Counted from the first letter of the stretch, positions 12,865 to 24,844 are shown. The stretch: 64,000 bases of DNA from Hanleya hanleyi (GCA_036873755.1 JAVTVY010037303.1:62001-126000); one strand, 5' to 3'. Numbers and translations: made by a program. The notes: a model not told the origin generated them from the letters alone.

Positions 12865-14340
12865 TCTGTAATCTTTATTCCAATTCCTTCAGCATCTACG
12901 GTATTCACTCCTATATCTAATACACTCACAGGGTGTCCCTTCGTACATCTTCCGAACATCCACTGCGACTCTCTAGTACATCTGTTTGGTAAGTACGTTT
13001 TTATCCGGAGTAAATTGCAAATATTACCGATTTACTTCATCTCATTCACTAGGGTCATAAAATTGCGTCGAAGGGTATCTCGATGTTGTATTGCATGATG
13101 CATGGAATCCGGTAGAGGTTTTGAAGTGGGTGGGTAATTCCGATCTATCATATATAACCCTGGTATCACTGGACTAATATATCTGGGAACGTATTGGTGA
13201 AGTATGCCTACAGTCGCATTTGCATTGATATCAGACATTTATTGAGATTAATGATGGTCGAATCTATAGCACATTTTGTAACAAGTGTTTTATTCGAACA
13301 TGTTCATGGGAATGGTTAATATTAAGTGATATCATAACTGAGTATGTTTATACATAAATGTACCACATGACTGACTGATTCACATTACTGATCTCTTCTT
13401 GTTATTAATTATATATGCTTCAAAACGCAATATATCTCAGCTGGTAACCAAGTCAATTGAGCATAGTTGTTCAGAGCATGCTTTATCAATAACTCTGTAT
13501 TTCTTAATATACCATGATTTGTGTCCATTGGAATGTTGCTGATGCTTCTTGTGTGTTGTAACACTGGCCATAATTTCACAGCACAACCCAAATTAAGATA
13601 TTGTGTGCACTCATTTGGTACCAATCCATTTATTTACATGTAATCAGGATACAAACTCCATAAGAATGGGTAAACATATTGTTTTCGCACTATTACTCTC
13701 ATACAGAATTACCGATTTTGACATTCATCTCCCTTAAGGCACAAACACAAGTATTTGTTTATTGATATTGATTAAAGGATCATCCCATATTCCCTGACTA
13801 GAATTCATGGAAAACAGTTTGTTCAGTTGATTGAAACTGAAAATGACTGTCCAATCTATAGTCAGACCGCAGTTTTAACCAAGAAGGAGACTGTCGGCCT
13901 TATCATATTGTTGTGGAATTAACTGCCACTGACTGCCAACCAAGGTAAAAAAAATCCCATTGAATTGTGGCTTTCCACCGGAATGACTGTGGTGATTTTG
14001 CCCAGTGTGCATACAGCATCAGCATCTCTTCGGTATTTACACTGATATTCACACTCCTACAATATTGTAAAACTGTATCAGTTTGGGATTCTACTCAGAA
14101 CACATGTTCATCGCAAGCATTTCTTTCCAACCATACTGGACAACCTAAAAGAACTGACGATACTGACGAAAATGTTACAAGGATATTTGAGTGATGAAGT
14201 TAACTATCAAACCATCGGATAAATTGGAATCATTTATTTTTGAAGGCCGTCATTTGGTTTGAGGTTTTTTTTATATCATTCTTGCACATGTACCATTTTC
14301 CAAGTGATAAAGTAATTATACCGGATAACATTAAATTAAG
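12865..14340 (+). repeat. Left arm of large inverted repeat
   Basis: This stretch is matched, in reverse complement and at moderate divergence, by 15400-17650. Anchors include CTCCCTTAAGGCACAAACACA (13725-13750) facing its complement at 16455-16480, ATGCCTACAGTCGC facing GCGACTGTAGGCAT at 17470, and CAAGCATTTCTTTCCAAC facing its counterpart near 15635. No transposase is visible. Open frames within are not supported as genes. Confidence 0.7.
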
Positions 14341-14344
14341 GAGA

Positions 14345-14460
14345 GAGAGAGAGAGAGTTTAACGTCGCGTTCAGCAATATTTCAGCAAAAACAAGTTAAT
14401 AACCTAACAACCTCGAAGTAATCAACACCAACACACTAAAACGCATTTTCCAACTCTGCT
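14345..14460 (-). mobile_element. LINE 3'-end fragment
   Basis: A (GA)n run is followed by GTTTAACGTCGCGTTCAGC and AATATTTCAGC. This is the 3' terminus of the RNase H LINE family with almost everything upstream missing. It lies in the spacer of the large inverted repeat. Confidence 0.6.
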
Positions 14461-14636
14461 AGAATTGGGTTTTAGCCCGGGAGCATGGACTGAATATTTA
14501 CCCATAATAAACCCGTGAAAACTTAGCTGTACATATCGACACCAGTTAGGACCCATTGTCACCCTTGAATCAAGAAGCTGAAAAGAATATAGCTTTCTAG
14601 CGGTCACACCAGACACAGGGTCACACCAGACACATG

Positions 14637-15010
14637 GCTAGGGGCCGTATGAACCCATGTACTTCAAGATCCTCATGGTACTCATATGAACAGTCACAAT
14701 CAAAGCGTGACTGAGATACATCATTCTTTAGATAACGACTTTACAATGAATATTATGGATTAAGAATACTGATCAGCGATACGGATTTGATATTTTTGGA
14801 ACATCATGATGTCTTGCCGGCATCATTGAAAACTGTTGACCGCTTCTCTCTTGCAGGAAACAAGCCTATGTTTATGTATACTATGATTTTCTTTTTGAAT
14901 TTGGTGCTAATACTGTTATATGGAATATGGAATAGGTCTTTGGATTATGGACGCGGATATTCTCTAATGGACGACGGCTGGATTATGAATGACCGACTAG
15001 ACGCTTGTAA
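14637..15010 (+). mobile_element. Penelope-like 3' tail (type A)
   Basis: About 370 bp match 3180-3560. They include the structured domain (P2 CAGTCAC/GTGACTG kept) and the end GACTAGACGCTTGTAATGG. No reverse transcriptase sequence is present, so this is a strongly 5'-truncated insertion. A 98-codon open frame across it (14787-15083) is incidental. Confidence 0.8.
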
Positions 15011-15707
15011 TGGTAACACTAAGAGTAATAAATTCAACCAAAACCCAGGCCAAAAAACTGTTACATCAGTCCTTGAAAAGTGATACCATGTAAATTCTCC
15101 ACATTTCTCCAGGGACGATTTGTGAAATCTGTTAAAACAATGCGACTGTACATTCTGCATGTCGGTTTAAGTCACAGATTCACCCCCAAGCAAATAAACA
15201 TTGATTGTAAGAAGACAACACAACTAGTTCTAAATTTGTGTAATTAAACATTTTGTCATTGCTCAGTACAAGTACTTTGCTGAAGAGTTAATTTGTTTGT
15301 CACAGTATACATATAGCGAAATCGTTGTGATGATTTGACAGGTATCCGACCATAAATCTTATTTTCACCGACTTTTTTCAAAGTACATTTTGTAAACCGT
15401 TGCAGAGTACCAGTTCACTTTTAATGTTATCTGCTCAAATTGTTTTTTCACTTGAAAGATGGTACTTTCGCAAGAAGCATATAAAAGCCCCGAATTCAAT
15501 AAAATAACGGCCTTCGTAAATAACTGATTTTAGTTTATCCAATGGCTTTATAGTGATCTCCATCACTCAAATATCCTTGCAACATTTCCCATCCAGATGT
15601 AACGTATCCTTAGTTCTTTCAACTTGTCCAGTAATGTTGGAAAGAAATGCTCGCGACGTATGAGTTCTGAGTAGAATCCCAAACTGATACAGTTTTATAA
15701 TATTGTA

Positions 15708-16440
15708 GGAGAGGGAGAGAGAGAATTAAGGTTTAACGTCGCGTTAAGCAATATTTCAGCTACATAGCCACGATCAAACAAAATTGTAAGTACTCATGTT
15801 AATAACTTAGTAATCCAACACACTAAAACATACACAAATTAAAACTTATGCAGCAAAACGATTTCTCTCAAATAACCTAAGATACAGTCTTCTTTTACCC
15901 GACTAAAAGAATCTTCTAAAGTAGCTACTTGATAAAAAGAATCTCTTACAATCTTAAAATCTATACAGTCCATCAGAATATGTTTCACTGTGAGATCTTC
16001 GTGACAAGGAATACACCTTGGGGCTGGTTCCTTTTTTAGTAAATGTTCGTGAGTTAATCGAGTATGGCCGATTCTACATAGTCTGATCATGGCTTGATCG
16101 AAACGTTTCTGGCTGCACAGATGAGTATATCCTACAGGTTTTTTTAACTCGCGAAGTTTGTTATTATCCACAGCATCCCATAATGATTGAAACAGATTTC
16201 TAACATGAGCACAACTGGAGGGTCTGAAATCGATATATGGGATTCCTACAGGATCAACCTCATTATCTAGGGCTGCTTCATTCATTTCATCAGCTTTATT
16301 ATTTCCTTTGATGCCAACGTGGCTTGGCAACCAACAAAACACAACATCAATCTGTTGATGAAATCTACGGTCATATAATCTTAGAATGCTCAAGAAGGTG
16401 GGGTGAGTTTGAAGTTTCACTGTCAATCAATAATAAATAA
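15708..16440 (-). mobile_element. 5'-truncated LINE with RNase H end
   Basis: A 195-codon open frame (15839-16426) encodes the C-terminal part of a non-LTR retrotransposon polyprotein. WLPSHVGIKGNNKAD (around residues 32-46) is the end of an RNase H domain. A CCHC-like knuckle (CIPCHEDLTVKHILMDC) follows near residues 138-154. The RT and endonuclease are absent, so it is 5'-truncated, as usual for LINEs. The ~125-bp 3' UTR ends in a hairpin tail and CT-rich terminus at about 15715. It interrupts the right arm of the inverted repeat. RNase H places it with the I/Jockey-like LINE groups, without a firmer assignment. Decayed relatives occur at 4935, 26555, 32640 and 50635. Confidence 0.85.
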
Positions 16441-16830
16441 TTACTTGTGTTTGTGCCTTAAGGGAGATAAATGTCAAAAAACAAGTGTGAAAGCAATATG
16501 TTGTAACCTGATTACATGTAAATAAATGGATTGATGCCAAATGAGTGTACACAATATCTTAATTTGTGTTAATTTACCTTTTGCGCTGTGAAACTATGGC
16601 AAGTGTTACTACATACAAGAAGCATCAGCAACATTCCAACACACATCCTGGTATATTAAAAAATACAGAGTTATCGATAAAGCATGCTCTGAACACCAAC
16701 TATGCTCAATTGACTTTGTTAACAGTCAAAATATGTTGCATTGTGAAGCATATCTAATCAGGAATTAATAAAAAGAAGGAATCAGTGACGTGAATCATTC
16801 AATTATGTGGTACATGTATACAGCGTAAAT

Positions 16831-17361
16831 AGCTCTTCCCACTTCCCTTATATGCGTTGTAATTTTTACCTGTATATGGCGAGATTCTGCTGGTGAATGT
16901 TTCGTCCTCGAGGCCCGCCCCTTGTACAGACCTTTTGGTCTTTGATATATGTTGGCATTGTAGAAAGTAGATGCTGGGTCGACATCGGGCCTTACAGATA
17001 GTCTTTTGTGTTAAATGCCGTCATTTTCATCTGGCGACGATACAGCTCACCAATCCCCAGTGTACGAGTTGTCACAGCGACACAGCTCACCAATTACCAA
17101 TATACGAGTTGTCAGAGCATTTCCATCATAGCTCTCTAGTTTGTATCTAATACAACTTATGCCAGTGCTAGGGGTCGTGCGCTCATGTCATCCAAGTTTC
17201 CAGATGAACAGGTACAATAAAAGCGTACCCGAGATACAAACCATATCACGAATCTTTAGATTCTTGGTATGTGCTTTAGAATAGATTAACCAGAAGACTA
17301 TACTGTGAAGTCATGTGACTCTGTCAGTATGTCGGCACCTCTTCCCACTTCCCTTATATGC
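16831..17361 (+). repeat. Type B non-coding repeat
   Basis: A ~500-bp unit also found twice in tandem at 56218-57150 and inverted at 37180-37597. It carries the structured domain with P2 CAGGTAC/GTACCCG near 17205. The phrase CTTCCCACTTCCCTTATATGCG occurs at both ends, which looks like slightly more than one turn of a tandem or circular unit. It is inserted into the right arm of the large inverted repeat. Confidence 0.7.
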
Positions 17362-17659
17362 GTTCAGTTCTGATGTCACTTAATATTAACAATTTCCATG
17401 AACATTTGTTACAAAGTGTACTATAGATTGGACGATCATTAATCTCAATAAATTTCTAGTATCAATGCAAACGCGACTGTAGGCATACGTCACCACTGAT
17501 TTGGACGATAAGCAAATACGTACCGTACTGGTAATACAGACACCTTAGGGATTCGTGCAAGTGACATGGGATGGATGTTCGGACCTGTGTAAATGTATAT
17601 GACAGTGAAACGAAGAAAGATTTCTCCTTCAAAGGAATGAAGATGGGTGTACAACGAAA

Positions 17660-18360
17660 ATTAGTGTTAGCATTCATAACTCAAAATTTATGGAATGTCT
17701 CTATTTACACGAATTATCTCTATTTACACGAATTATAAAATTGCATGATTCTGCCTATATCTGTGGAATTATCCTGTAAAACAAACATCACAGCAAATCG
17801 CTCTGGGCAAAATACTCTATCTTGAAACATAGATTTGACAACGGTTGAAAATTAGTTTAGTATATATATAGTATATAACTAGGGAAGAAATAAAAATCCA
17901 AAATAAGTTAAGATATCTTGTGCTGTAATTTGTTCGATTGAAACATATGTGTAGTCAGTCATTTAGGTACACAAATGAGTGACACACACCGGCCCTCCTA
18001 ATGAAAGTACAAATTTCACCATAAACAACATAAATATCGTATCATATGAGTTAATATTACAACTGAATGCAATTTATCATACAATTTATTATTAGCATCA
18101 CTAGTCAGAATGCGTACACCCAGAGGAACATAGCGTTATCCGTAAGATCATGCAATACTCGAACGACAACTGACCGCAAACTACGTGACGTCCCGCCTCA
18201 TTTACATGGCTCGCGCAATTTTCAAATCTGGCCTACTCAGTGTACAATTACTATTGAATACTGAGTGTATGCGGGTTAATAACGTCGATCGTTACCATGA
18301 TATTTCAACCGCGGTTAACCACATATTGTTGTTAATGACGCCAATGCAACTTTAGGATAT
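17660..18360. other. No gene seen
   Basis: No coding region, RNA gene or clear repeat could be supported. Confidence 0.4.
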
Positions 18361-18361
18361 G

Positions 18362-18428
18362 AACTAGTCCCTGTGGGATTATGATGGACGACGACTGAAT
18401 TATGAATGACGGACCAGAAGCTTGTAAT
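18362..18428 (+). mobile_element. Short Penelope-like tail remnant
   Basis: ATGGACGACGACTGAATTAT and the following GACGGACCAGAAGCTTGTAA match the last ~65 bp of the type A family. Nothing upstream of this is retained. Confidence 0.6.
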
Positions 18429-18549
18429 TACCCGACTCTTGCTGTCCTTGGCATGAATACAAATTGATCTGACACATATAGCTATGATTCAAGAGTTATG
18501 ACTCACTGCTTCTTAGGAATTAATATGGGCTTGCAAATTCAGGTGTTAT

Positions 18550-18825
18550 GAAAGAACCGTGCTCTGATTGGAACCTATGTTTAGACGCTGAACCTGGTCT
18601 ACGATTTGATTGGTGGATATTTTTAGAAGGCGGAAATACTCAAAATTTGATTGGTGGTTATATTTAGCAACACAAGAGCCGTGTTCTGATTGGTGCCTTC
18701 TATTGAACGTGAGCGTAGTCCAATTGATGGATATTTTAAGAAGGCAGAAATACCCAAAATTTGATTGGTGGCTAATTTTAGCGACACAACAGCCGTGCAC
18801 TGATTGGTACCTTCTAATTTCACTG
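18550..18825. repeat. ~115-120 bp tandem repeat with ATTGG motifs
   Basis: Three units start with CCGTG...CTGATTGG at about 18557, 18679 and 18793. Each also carries TTTGATTGGTGG, so ATTGG (a CCAAT box on the other strand) occurs six times or more. No promoter activity can be claimed. Confidence 0.65.
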
Positions 18826-18834
18826 TCCACAACA

Positions 18835-19265
18835 TATGGTCGCTGCGACCATATAAATCGTGGTTGCCTAGGGTGCGACCATGAAAATGATGGTCATGAA
18901 TATACAGTCAACGGGGCGCGACCATAAAAATGATGGTCACCAATATCTGGTCAACAGTGTTGACCATAACTTTTGTTGTCGAATCTATATATCGACCATC
19001 ATTTATATGGTCATTTTTCCGACCCACATTTTTGTAGTCCCTTTTTATGTGCTGAACGAGCTGCAACCATAAAAATGGTGATCACATATATAGTTTGACA
19101 AGCGTTTATATCGTCACTTTTTCGAACCCCATTTTTATGACCATCTCTATTTTTGCTTAATGAGTTGCGACAGGGACGGTAAAATACATTTATTTTATTG
19201 TCCCTGGTTGCGACCATGACAAATCTTGTATGGGCACCTTTTTAGCCATTAATTTTGTGGTCGCT
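18835..19265. repeat. Array of GACCAT/ATGGTC mini-palindromes
   Basis: Facing pairs such as GACCATAAAAATGATGGTC recur with variants across 430 bp, interspersed with TGCGACC. The layout suggests a foldback transposon built from iterated short inverted units. A related element lies at 24845-25195. Confidence 0.6.
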
Positions 19266-19364
19266 GCGGTAAGTGTTCTGTATAATTTAAATAGTAAAGC
19301 AGGGTAAGCACTCCGAAGAATGACAAGCAATTCATTGTGACTCAGTACTTCGGTTTATTCCTTC

Positions 19365-19591
19365 CACAGGCCCTCAAAACAAGAGGTTTTTTTAGGGGAG
19401 GCGGTGTTGAAGGGGATATGACGGTGAAGTGTCGAAATATGGTGTCTCTATATATAACCCCATGCTTTATATATTTTTATTTAAAGCATGGGGTTATATA
19501 TGGAGATCCCATATTTCGACATTTCATCGTAATACCACCGATGACCCCGTCTACCCCCCCCCCCCCGACACTCTTGTTTTGAGGGCCTGTG
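19365..19591. mobile_element. hAT-type hairpin MITE
   Basis: A 227-bp element that is almost one long hairpin. The ends are CACAGGCCCTCAAAACAAG and its complement, the arms continue through CGAAATATGG, and the centre is an AT-rich loop flanked by GGGGTTATATA copies. ATTCCTTC lies directly outside both ends (19357-19364 and 19592-19599). This 8-bp target duplication is typical of hAT elements. A run of 14 C lies in the right arm. There is no coding capacity. Confidence 0.85.
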
Positions 19592-19599
19592 ATTCCTTC

Positions 19600-20725
19600 A
19601 AACCATCATCAGAAGTAATTTTACAGAGAAACCTAACGGTGTATATACAGGTAATGTGTTGAAATCATCGGTTATGAATGAACATATATGGTTGTAAAAA
19701 TGCCATCAATGTTAATTATGGGCAATATAAACAGTTGTTGTGGCATTACATAAACAGATACATGATAGAAGGGGTTAACATCATGTGGTATTAAACCCTA
19801 AGTGGTGACGGCAATAAACAAAGACTCAGTTAAGGCTGACAAGTGTTTGTATATACACACTAGGGAAGTGACCAGTTCAATATAATATACATTTGTCAGA
19901 TTTTATTGTTTTATCAATCAAACAAAGCTAACTGTTTTGAAGCTTTCAGTCCATTATTTAATTGTGGTTTGTTGCTGTTAATTGCAAACGCCTCTTTAAA
20001 TAGTAATTCTGACCAATCCTGGGATTTATTTATGACTTTCATGTTGTTAAAAATAATCTGAGGAAGGCGAGGTACAAAAGTGGTGTCCGAGTTAGGCATG
20101 CTGAACAATCTCATAATATGGTCAAAATGCTTACAGTTTTGAACATGGTTTAAATTTAATTTAAATAGATGAACTATCTTTCACTTCGCCAAGTTATAGA
20201 AATTTATCTCAAGTATCAGTGAAGACTGTGGCAATTACGGACCGTAATTGACAGAACAGCCGATCGGTTTTCCCGCTGTTACTTCCGCTGTGACGATTTC
20301 GAATTCGCCCAGTCTGGTACCCTAACTCACTGTTACATTACTTACATATACCAGTTTGCTAGGGAACCTCAGAAAGCCTCGTTCTGCGTTTTGTAAACGT
20401 GGCGCTCGTTGACCGTTTAGGGAGTTTATATTTTTGTGTTTCAACCAGCAAAGTTGCTTTTGGGTGTCAAATTCTTAATGTACAGCCGTAGTGATGTAGG
20501 ACTACAAGGATTCAACCACTGAGGCATATTAATACGGCAATAGCACGGCAAAAGTGAAGAAAAAGAGAGAAATCGCTGTTTGAACAGCAGCAACAACAAC
20601 ATCAAGTTGAGCAACCGTTACAACGGAACAAGGCAAGTACCAGTAAGTTTATATGCCTAGATGAACAGGTCAGAAAAAAGGACTAACTGTATAGCCTATT
20701 CACTTTGGATATTTTATATATTTTG
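19600..20725. other. No confirmed gene; possible 5' exon
   Basis: From about 20230 the sequence is richer in CpG. A CAG/CAA-rich stretch (20584-20610) is followed by a donor-like GTAAGTTT at about 20644. All frames carry stops just upstream, so at most this is an untranslated leader exon. Support is weak. Confidence 0.25.
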
Positions 20726-20728
20726 CTT

Positions 20729-22010
20729 CTGTCTGTCCCAGATAATATATCCGAGCCGTTTTTGTCGATATGTCGGGGACAATTTATCGTACAACATTGA
20801 AACTTCACACAGTATGTTCATGTAAACTAAAAAATACTAATTTTTTCCTCCATATTTTATTGAAATATGTTAAGAATGGACAAAAATGACCAATACCTAC
20901 CATGTTATTTTGGGACCACGATGATGTTGATCTGCCAATTTTATAACATGCAGGCTTGACGTCATGACATCTAATTTTTGTTTTCGCGATTCATTGAGAA
21001 CTAGACTGGAAGGATTTTCTTGATACTTTGGAATAAAATTAGTACTTTTTAGATTACATGTATCTACTGTGTGAAGGAAACCCGTGTGAAGTTACAATGT
21101 CGTCCAACAGGTTGAGGACAACACCTTGATCGACGTATTATACCTTCATCGGGGTATTATACCTCGATTGGGGTAGGCCTATAGGGCTATGTCAACTTCA
21201 GTTTTTCTATATTTATGCAAAATGTGGACATCCACACATACCCGGTTTAACAACATCTTTGGCGTCATTGTTTCATGATTTTCACCTCAATTTATTGCTT
21301 TAATTGCTTAATGAGGTGCCTCTCTTTAAAGGGGGAAATTACGAAAGTGAACTGAACTGATGGCTCCAAATGACATATTTGATGAAATTTATTCTGTAAA
21401 CGAAAATGGCATGTGATGGCATACTTCCATGTCAAGATCATGCGCAAATTGCAGGATTTAAGAGCCAATGCCTAGTTAATAAATCAAGTTTAATTGAGAG
21501 ACCCATAATCTAATCTGCTAGCATGTGCACCGCATAAAAAACAGACCTCTGCTCTGGGTATTCTGAGCCTGCCATGTGTGTGCATGCTAGGAGATTGTGC
21601 ATTGCATCGGACAATTGAATCTAATTTATTTATCAGTTCATGCATCTACCTTCATGCAACTTTGATATGACTTTGAGATGAAATTATGCCATCACATGCC
21701 ATTTCATTTACAAAATAAATTTCCATGAATGTCATTTGAAGCCATGTTTCATTTTTGAAATATTAAAGTGGCTAATTTGAATGATTATAGTCGCATTAAA
21801 CGAAGCAATAAGCTGATGTGAAAGATCCATGCAGTTCAGGGTATGACTAGATATCCACATTTTCCATAAATATATAAAACCTGAAGTTGACATAGCCCTA
21901 CCTCGATCGAGGTATAATACATCGATCAAGGTATTTTCCCCAACTTGTCCAATACGTTGTCTCCGAAATATCGCTTAAAACATCTCGGATATATTATGTG
22001 GGACAGACAG
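20729..22010. mobile_element. Non-autonomous TIR element, ~1.28 kb
   Basis: The ends CTGTCTGTCCCA...ATAATATATCCGAG (left) are matched inverted at 21975-22010. Homology between the arms continues inward past CCTTGATCGA and the phrase TAGGGCTATGTCAACTTCAG. No transposase frame is visible. No clean target duplication could be defined. A lone left arm occurs at 12500. Confidence 0.65.
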
Positions 22011-22032
22011 TAGTTATTCTGTTCGTATAGTA

Positions 22033-22480
22033 TAATACTACTGCTGTTTTTGCCAGTCAAGAAGTACTAACTGGGATATATATCCCAATTGGGATAAAAT
22101 ATCCATGTCAGAAGTAGATTATTCATGTTTCAATAAAGCTGGCACATATTGCTAGTTATTCTGTTCGTATGAGTGATGGGAAGTATACTGCAACAACAAC
22201 CGGAAAAAATATTGCACATAATCGCAATATCACATAGAATGATTTTGGCCAGTAAAAGTCAGCAAAATTATACAATCGCATTGGCAGATTTGTGAAGAAG
22301 ATTCTATCTTGTTTTTGTAGTTTAGCTGCCGAAATTCGCCATTATGAGTTTAGTATGAGAAGTAGTCACAACATCCCAATTAGGATATATTTCAATATCC
22401 AAACTTAATATCCCAAGTGGGATATATATCCCAAGTGGGATATATATCCCAGTTAGTCGTTTGCTGTGGCCAGTTTAAAT
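22033..22480. repeat. Inverted element with TATATCCCA palindromes
   Basis: TACTAACTGGGATATATATC (from 22064) faces its complement at 22436-22456. Several GGGATATATATCCCA palindromes lie within. Probably a second small foldback element directly beside the previous one. Confidence 0.5.
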
Positions 22481-23780
22481 GCCGAAATTCGGCATAGACG
22501 TTTTTACTGTGCAAATCGGTCAAAATATCTCAATTTGGACATATTTCAATATTTGGGGCGGGGTGGGGGGAGCATAAAATTTTGAGAATGTATTTGATTC
22601 AAATTTTTAAAAGCCAGGTAATGTGTTGTATATGTTTCATCCCTCATGAAATCAAATGTCAGTATCTGTGTTTGTTTTGGTTCGAGAGATGCCCTAGTGT
22701 CGTTTCCCTCTGGGAAGAAAAAAGAGGAATCAGTCTCACACAATGTTCGTTCAGGCCAGCGGACACAGTTAAGCCAGCAAAGCAACCGTGTCAGTGTCGC
22801 AGCAGAGGGTGTATACACATAGAGGCCATTCTCAAGTCAAGCGCTAAAATCCGAGTTGGCCATCATTATTATGGCAACCACAATATATATCTTTGTGCGA
22901 TTTTTTTTTCAATTTTGATCATATATCCAATCCAATATATATAAAAAATCTATGAGATAACTTCCTTTTTGAGAGAAATGTAATATTCTACTTCTGACTA
23001 CCTTAAGGAGGTGTATTTTTACCGTTGATTAATTGGAATGTTTATACTCTTATACTTTATAGATGGTTGAACTGTCACCTGGGAGCAGTGTATATGTATA
23101 CCGGTACCACCAACAAATGCAAAACACCTTTAAGGAGAAAGAAACTGTCAAAATCTGATGTCAGAGAGGATATTTGCTGAACACACGCTTGACGATATGG
23201 CAATGGGAATCTGCCGGCACTAACTAGTAACATCATAGGAGGAATAAAGGGTGAGCAAAAATTTACTCTGTGAACTTCCATACTAAATTTTCCGGGCATG
23301 AGGTAGATGTCAGATACATTAGAGTTGGAGAATGTTAAGTGTGTTCGTGAAATATCATAACGCCTGCATATCATTCTATTTCCATGTTTTCTGTTATAAA
23401 GAGGTTGTCACGCCATTTTGTAGATATTCAGCAAATAATATATTATGATACAAATTATTTAGTAGCCGAGATTACCTATTGCAAAAAACACATTCATTAT
23501 TAATACCATGTGCATTGGAATCACATTTGTGTCATCGGGCTGCCTGAGCCTTGTGAATCAGAAATACCTCTCTAATGATGTTTTCACTCATTTCAGCTTT
23601 CTGTACAACACAATCGACAGTACAGCTTCTGTGGTCAACTGGACAATGGGATAGAAGAGCCGCAAGTGGAGGACTGTGGTGATCATTGTTGATTCACTTG
23701 CTCTTTACCATGTCTACAGGGACTCAATTGGCAGAGATCATCTAACATAAGGCGCTATTCACAGTCAGATATATGAACAA
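22480..23780. other. No gene seen
   Basis: A 120-codon open frame at 22582-22944 and its antisense counterpart have no recognisable domain and no supporting splice pattern. Nothing else could be supported. Confidence 0.4.
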
Positions 23781-23784
23781 CAGT

Positions 23785-24355
23785 GATTTTATTGAGATGG
23801 GAGTTGAGGTGAGAACGTATGGTGCCTCTTTGATGTAAAAATCACATGACGAACAAGAACAATAGTCTGTCTGGATACAAGCACAAATGACTGTAAATAA
23901 GAGAGTAGTGACAAACCACACACGAAATAAATGAGCAGGATGTTTATACGTTACTGTAAAAATGTTTAATAGTGCTGATGAGGTGAAGTGAGAATGTGTG
24001 TTCCAGGTTCTATCTATTAATCAAATGACTATAGTTTAACAATAGTCTGCCTGGATACAACAATCATGGACTGTACATAAGATAATAATTAAAGAATTGC
24101 CAAACCAAAGACTGTAACAAAGTGAGCAGGATCTTGCTGTTTATGTTTCAATTGTGTTGAGATGTTCAGGTGAGAACGTGCGGTCCATCTTTTATGTAAA
24201 AACCACAGGACTGAGGAGAACAATAATCTGCCTGGATACAAAAACAAAGCACTGTAAACAAGAAAGCATGGTCAAACCATAGACTGTAAATTTGGTAAAG
24301 AAGTAAGCGGATGTATCTATCAATTTACATTTTTGTATATGTTTTAATAGTGCTA
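23785..24355. repeat. ~180-bp tandem repeat, three units
   Basis: AATAGTCTGTCTGGATACAA at 23861 recurs as AATAGTCTGCCTGGATACAA at 24041 and as AATAATCTGCCTGG at 24222. The flanks GTGAGAACGT and GTGAGCAGGAT keep the same order. The period is 180-181 bp. Confidence 0.75.
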
Positions 24356-24359
24356 AATA

Positions 24360-24840
24360 CGTAATGTATGTCAAAGAATAAAACTAAAGTATTCTGCGTA
24401 AACTATCTGATTTATTGAAGTTGATAGTGTACTACTTTTCGCCATGACTTGACTGCACCTCGTAACTACACTTGACCATGGCTTATGCCTTACCGGTACC
24501 TTCTGTAGCAACCCGACTACCTTAATGGTACCTCCAGCTATAAAATGGCTGACCATACCTTGCACAAGACCCGGTACCTTGTTACAGTGCCTTATTGATA
24601 CCTTATTCAAGCGAGGTACAGTCAAGACTTCGTTAACATTTTTGGGAAGTACCTTATCTGTACATTGCCCATGTTGAATCAAATGGCAAATTTGAAGGTA
24701 CGGATAAGGTATATGCCTTAACTGTACCTGTCCTGTATGTATGTCGAATCTATGGTCTGTACCTTATTGAGACCTTCCTGATACCTTATTACTGTGAGCG
24801 TGACAGGTCGGAAAGGTCAATTGGCTGTGCAAGATGACAC
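24360..24840. repeat. GTACCTTA-rich repeat
   Basis: The motif TACCTTA and its complement occur many times (for example 24485, 24572, 24650, 24705, 24760). A 103-codon minus-strand frame here is a by-product of the repeat. Confidence 0.4.
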
Positions 24841-24844
24841 CAAG

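Larger units (their letters stand above)
15400..17650 (-). repeat. Right arm of large inverted repeat
   Basis: Complement of the arm at 12865-14340. It is split by a LINE at 15708-16440 and a type B repeat at 16831-17361. Without these insertions about 1.0 kb of homologous sequence remains. The order of anchors is kept throughout. Confidence 0.7.

Noticed and set aside
14787..15083. 98-codon open frame
   Set aside because: It lies within the non-coding 3' tail of a Penelope-like copy; sister copies do not keep it open.
22582..22944. 120-codon open frame
   Set aside because: No domain, no splice support, low-complexity ends and an equally long antisense frame; probably chance.
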